A DNA stretch of 64,000 nucleotides from Certhia americana (lineage: Eukaryota; Chordata; Aves; Passeriformes; Certhiidae): assembly GCA_018697195.1 (NCBI GenBank), contig CM031870.1:8315380-8379379 (forward strand), in the 5' to 3' direction. Below are positions 63,183 to 64,000 of this stretch, piece by piece. Position numbers and translations under genes: made by a program. Position 1 is the stretch's first letter; the number at the start of each line of letters is the position of its first letter. The notes under the pieces were generated by a model. The model had not been told where the DNA came from and ran no database searches. It worked only from the letters and a program-made list of their open reading frames with translations.

Positions 63183-64000
63183 GTGGGCATTTGAATTCAC
63201 AGAATTCCAGCAACCTTTATTCTAACGTGGGACAATAGTAAGAAATAACAGGATTGCACAGACATAGGAGATACTGCACAACTGGGATAAAATGTTCAAT
63301 TCAAATTCATTCTACTTCTGAATTAGAATTCTCCATTTGAATAGTTACTTGGTTAAGGGGATGTTATCAATGTCAAAATAAACCAGAGTTTCATTGGGAT
63401 TATGCTGTGGTCTTGTATTTTATTGAAGCTCAGGATAGTTGTATAAAAAGTATCCATATCCATTTTCTAGACACCACTAAGCTGCAAGAAGCTCCAAGTG
63501 TTGTGAAGTTGAATTCAAATTAATTCTGACAGATTGGAGAGCAGCAGGTAGCAGTTTAATAGAAGCTGTTAACTGTTGAAATAAAGGGTAAGGAATGATT
63601 GACTAGGAAATACTTGCTCAGAAAAGGATATGGGAATTGTAGAATGGTTTGGGTTGGAAGGGATCTTCAGAGATTACTTATTCTAAGACTGACTTTCTGA
63701 GCTGTGAGCACCAGTTGCCAACTCACATCTAATATTTCATGTACCTGTATCCTCAAATCATTTTCTGCAGGTTATAAGCTGATAGTGAATTAACAGAGCT
63801 GTGCATAAATGAGAGTGTCATTTGTAAATGTAAGCTTCATTGGCTCTGTTGTGGGCTCAGCTGCAGTGAGGGGCACTTCAGGAATGATGTGGACCATTTG
63901 AAGCAAACAATAAAAATGGTCAAAGGCATGGAAAAGAAGACCTGGTGCTTTTACAGTATCTGTAAAAGATACAGTATTAGTGCCAAAAACAAAGAAAAAA
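63183..64000 (+). other. SNX29: Start of SNX29 intron 9
   Basis: Intron sequence to the window edge, with one CR1 fragment. The next coding exon should start in phase 1 and is not in this window. Confidence 0.8.
63637..63765 (-). mobile_element. CR1 LINE 3'-end fragment
   Basis: The plus strand reads GTAGAATGGTTTGGGTTGG then AAGGGATCTTCAGAGATTAC, the conserved reversed 3' end of avian CR1. It lies in SNX29 intron 9. Confidence 0.88.

Noticed and set aside
1..64000. CRISPR arrays, operons, prophage, endogenous retrovirus or RNA genes (tRNA, rRNA)
   Set aside because: No such structure was seen. The content is that of a vertebrate chromosome with spliced genes and LINE fragments. Small RNAs in introns cannot be excluded by eye.

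Overview
The window is vertebrate nuclear DNA, most likely from a bird. Four spliced protein genes can be read. Intergenic and intronic DNA carries fragments of CR1-type LINEs, including the typical avian 3' end ('GGTTTGGGTTGGAAGGGA' and relatives). Introns are compact, and the gene order is RSL1D1(-) GSPT1(-) TNFRSF17(+) SNX29(+), the order found on human 16p13.13. I cannot tell the species from the sequence. No bacterial, viral or exotic system was found.

Layout. (1) 1-6,420: RSL1D1 on the minus strand, nine coding exons, complete, with its CpG-rich promoter at about 6,384-6,650. (2) About 6,830-7,790: an old antisense CR1 fragment, followed by unassigned DNA and GSPT1 3' UTR up to 12,761. 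(3) 12,762-32,580: GSPT1 (eRF3a) on the minus strand, 15 coding exons, all splice phases consistent, 615 codons before the stop. Its CpG island spans about 31,880-33,030. (4) 33,050-45,860: a gene desert with CR1 scraps, simple repeats and a 17-bp minisatellite. (5) 45,863-47,297: TNFRSF17 (BCMA), three coding exons, complete, 167 codons. (6) 47,300-48,480: short spacer with an inverted repeat, a CAA-rich tandem repeat, and a 10-N assembly gap inside a 76-bp duplication. (7) 48,697-63,182 and beyond: the first nine coding exons of SNX29 on the plus strand; the coiled-coil and PX parts lie past the window.

The genes do not form a pathway. RSL1D1 acts in nucleolar ribosome biogenesis and GSPT1 in translation termination, two housekeeping genes with CpG-island promoters. 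TNFRSF17 is a plasma-cell/B-cell receptor with no CpG island. SNX29 is a RUN/PX protein with a CpG-island start. Exon boundaries were set by hand from GT/AG sites, phase continuity and remembered orthologue sequences; no alignment could be run.

Points most worth a second look: the gap-linked duplication in the SNX29 promoter, the 41/42-bp minisatellite that abuts the RSL1D1 exon 1 splice donor, a ligand-contact Arg replaced by Trp in the BCMA cysteine-rich domain, and a GTTT microsatellite that forms the polypyrimidine tract of SNX29 exon 9.
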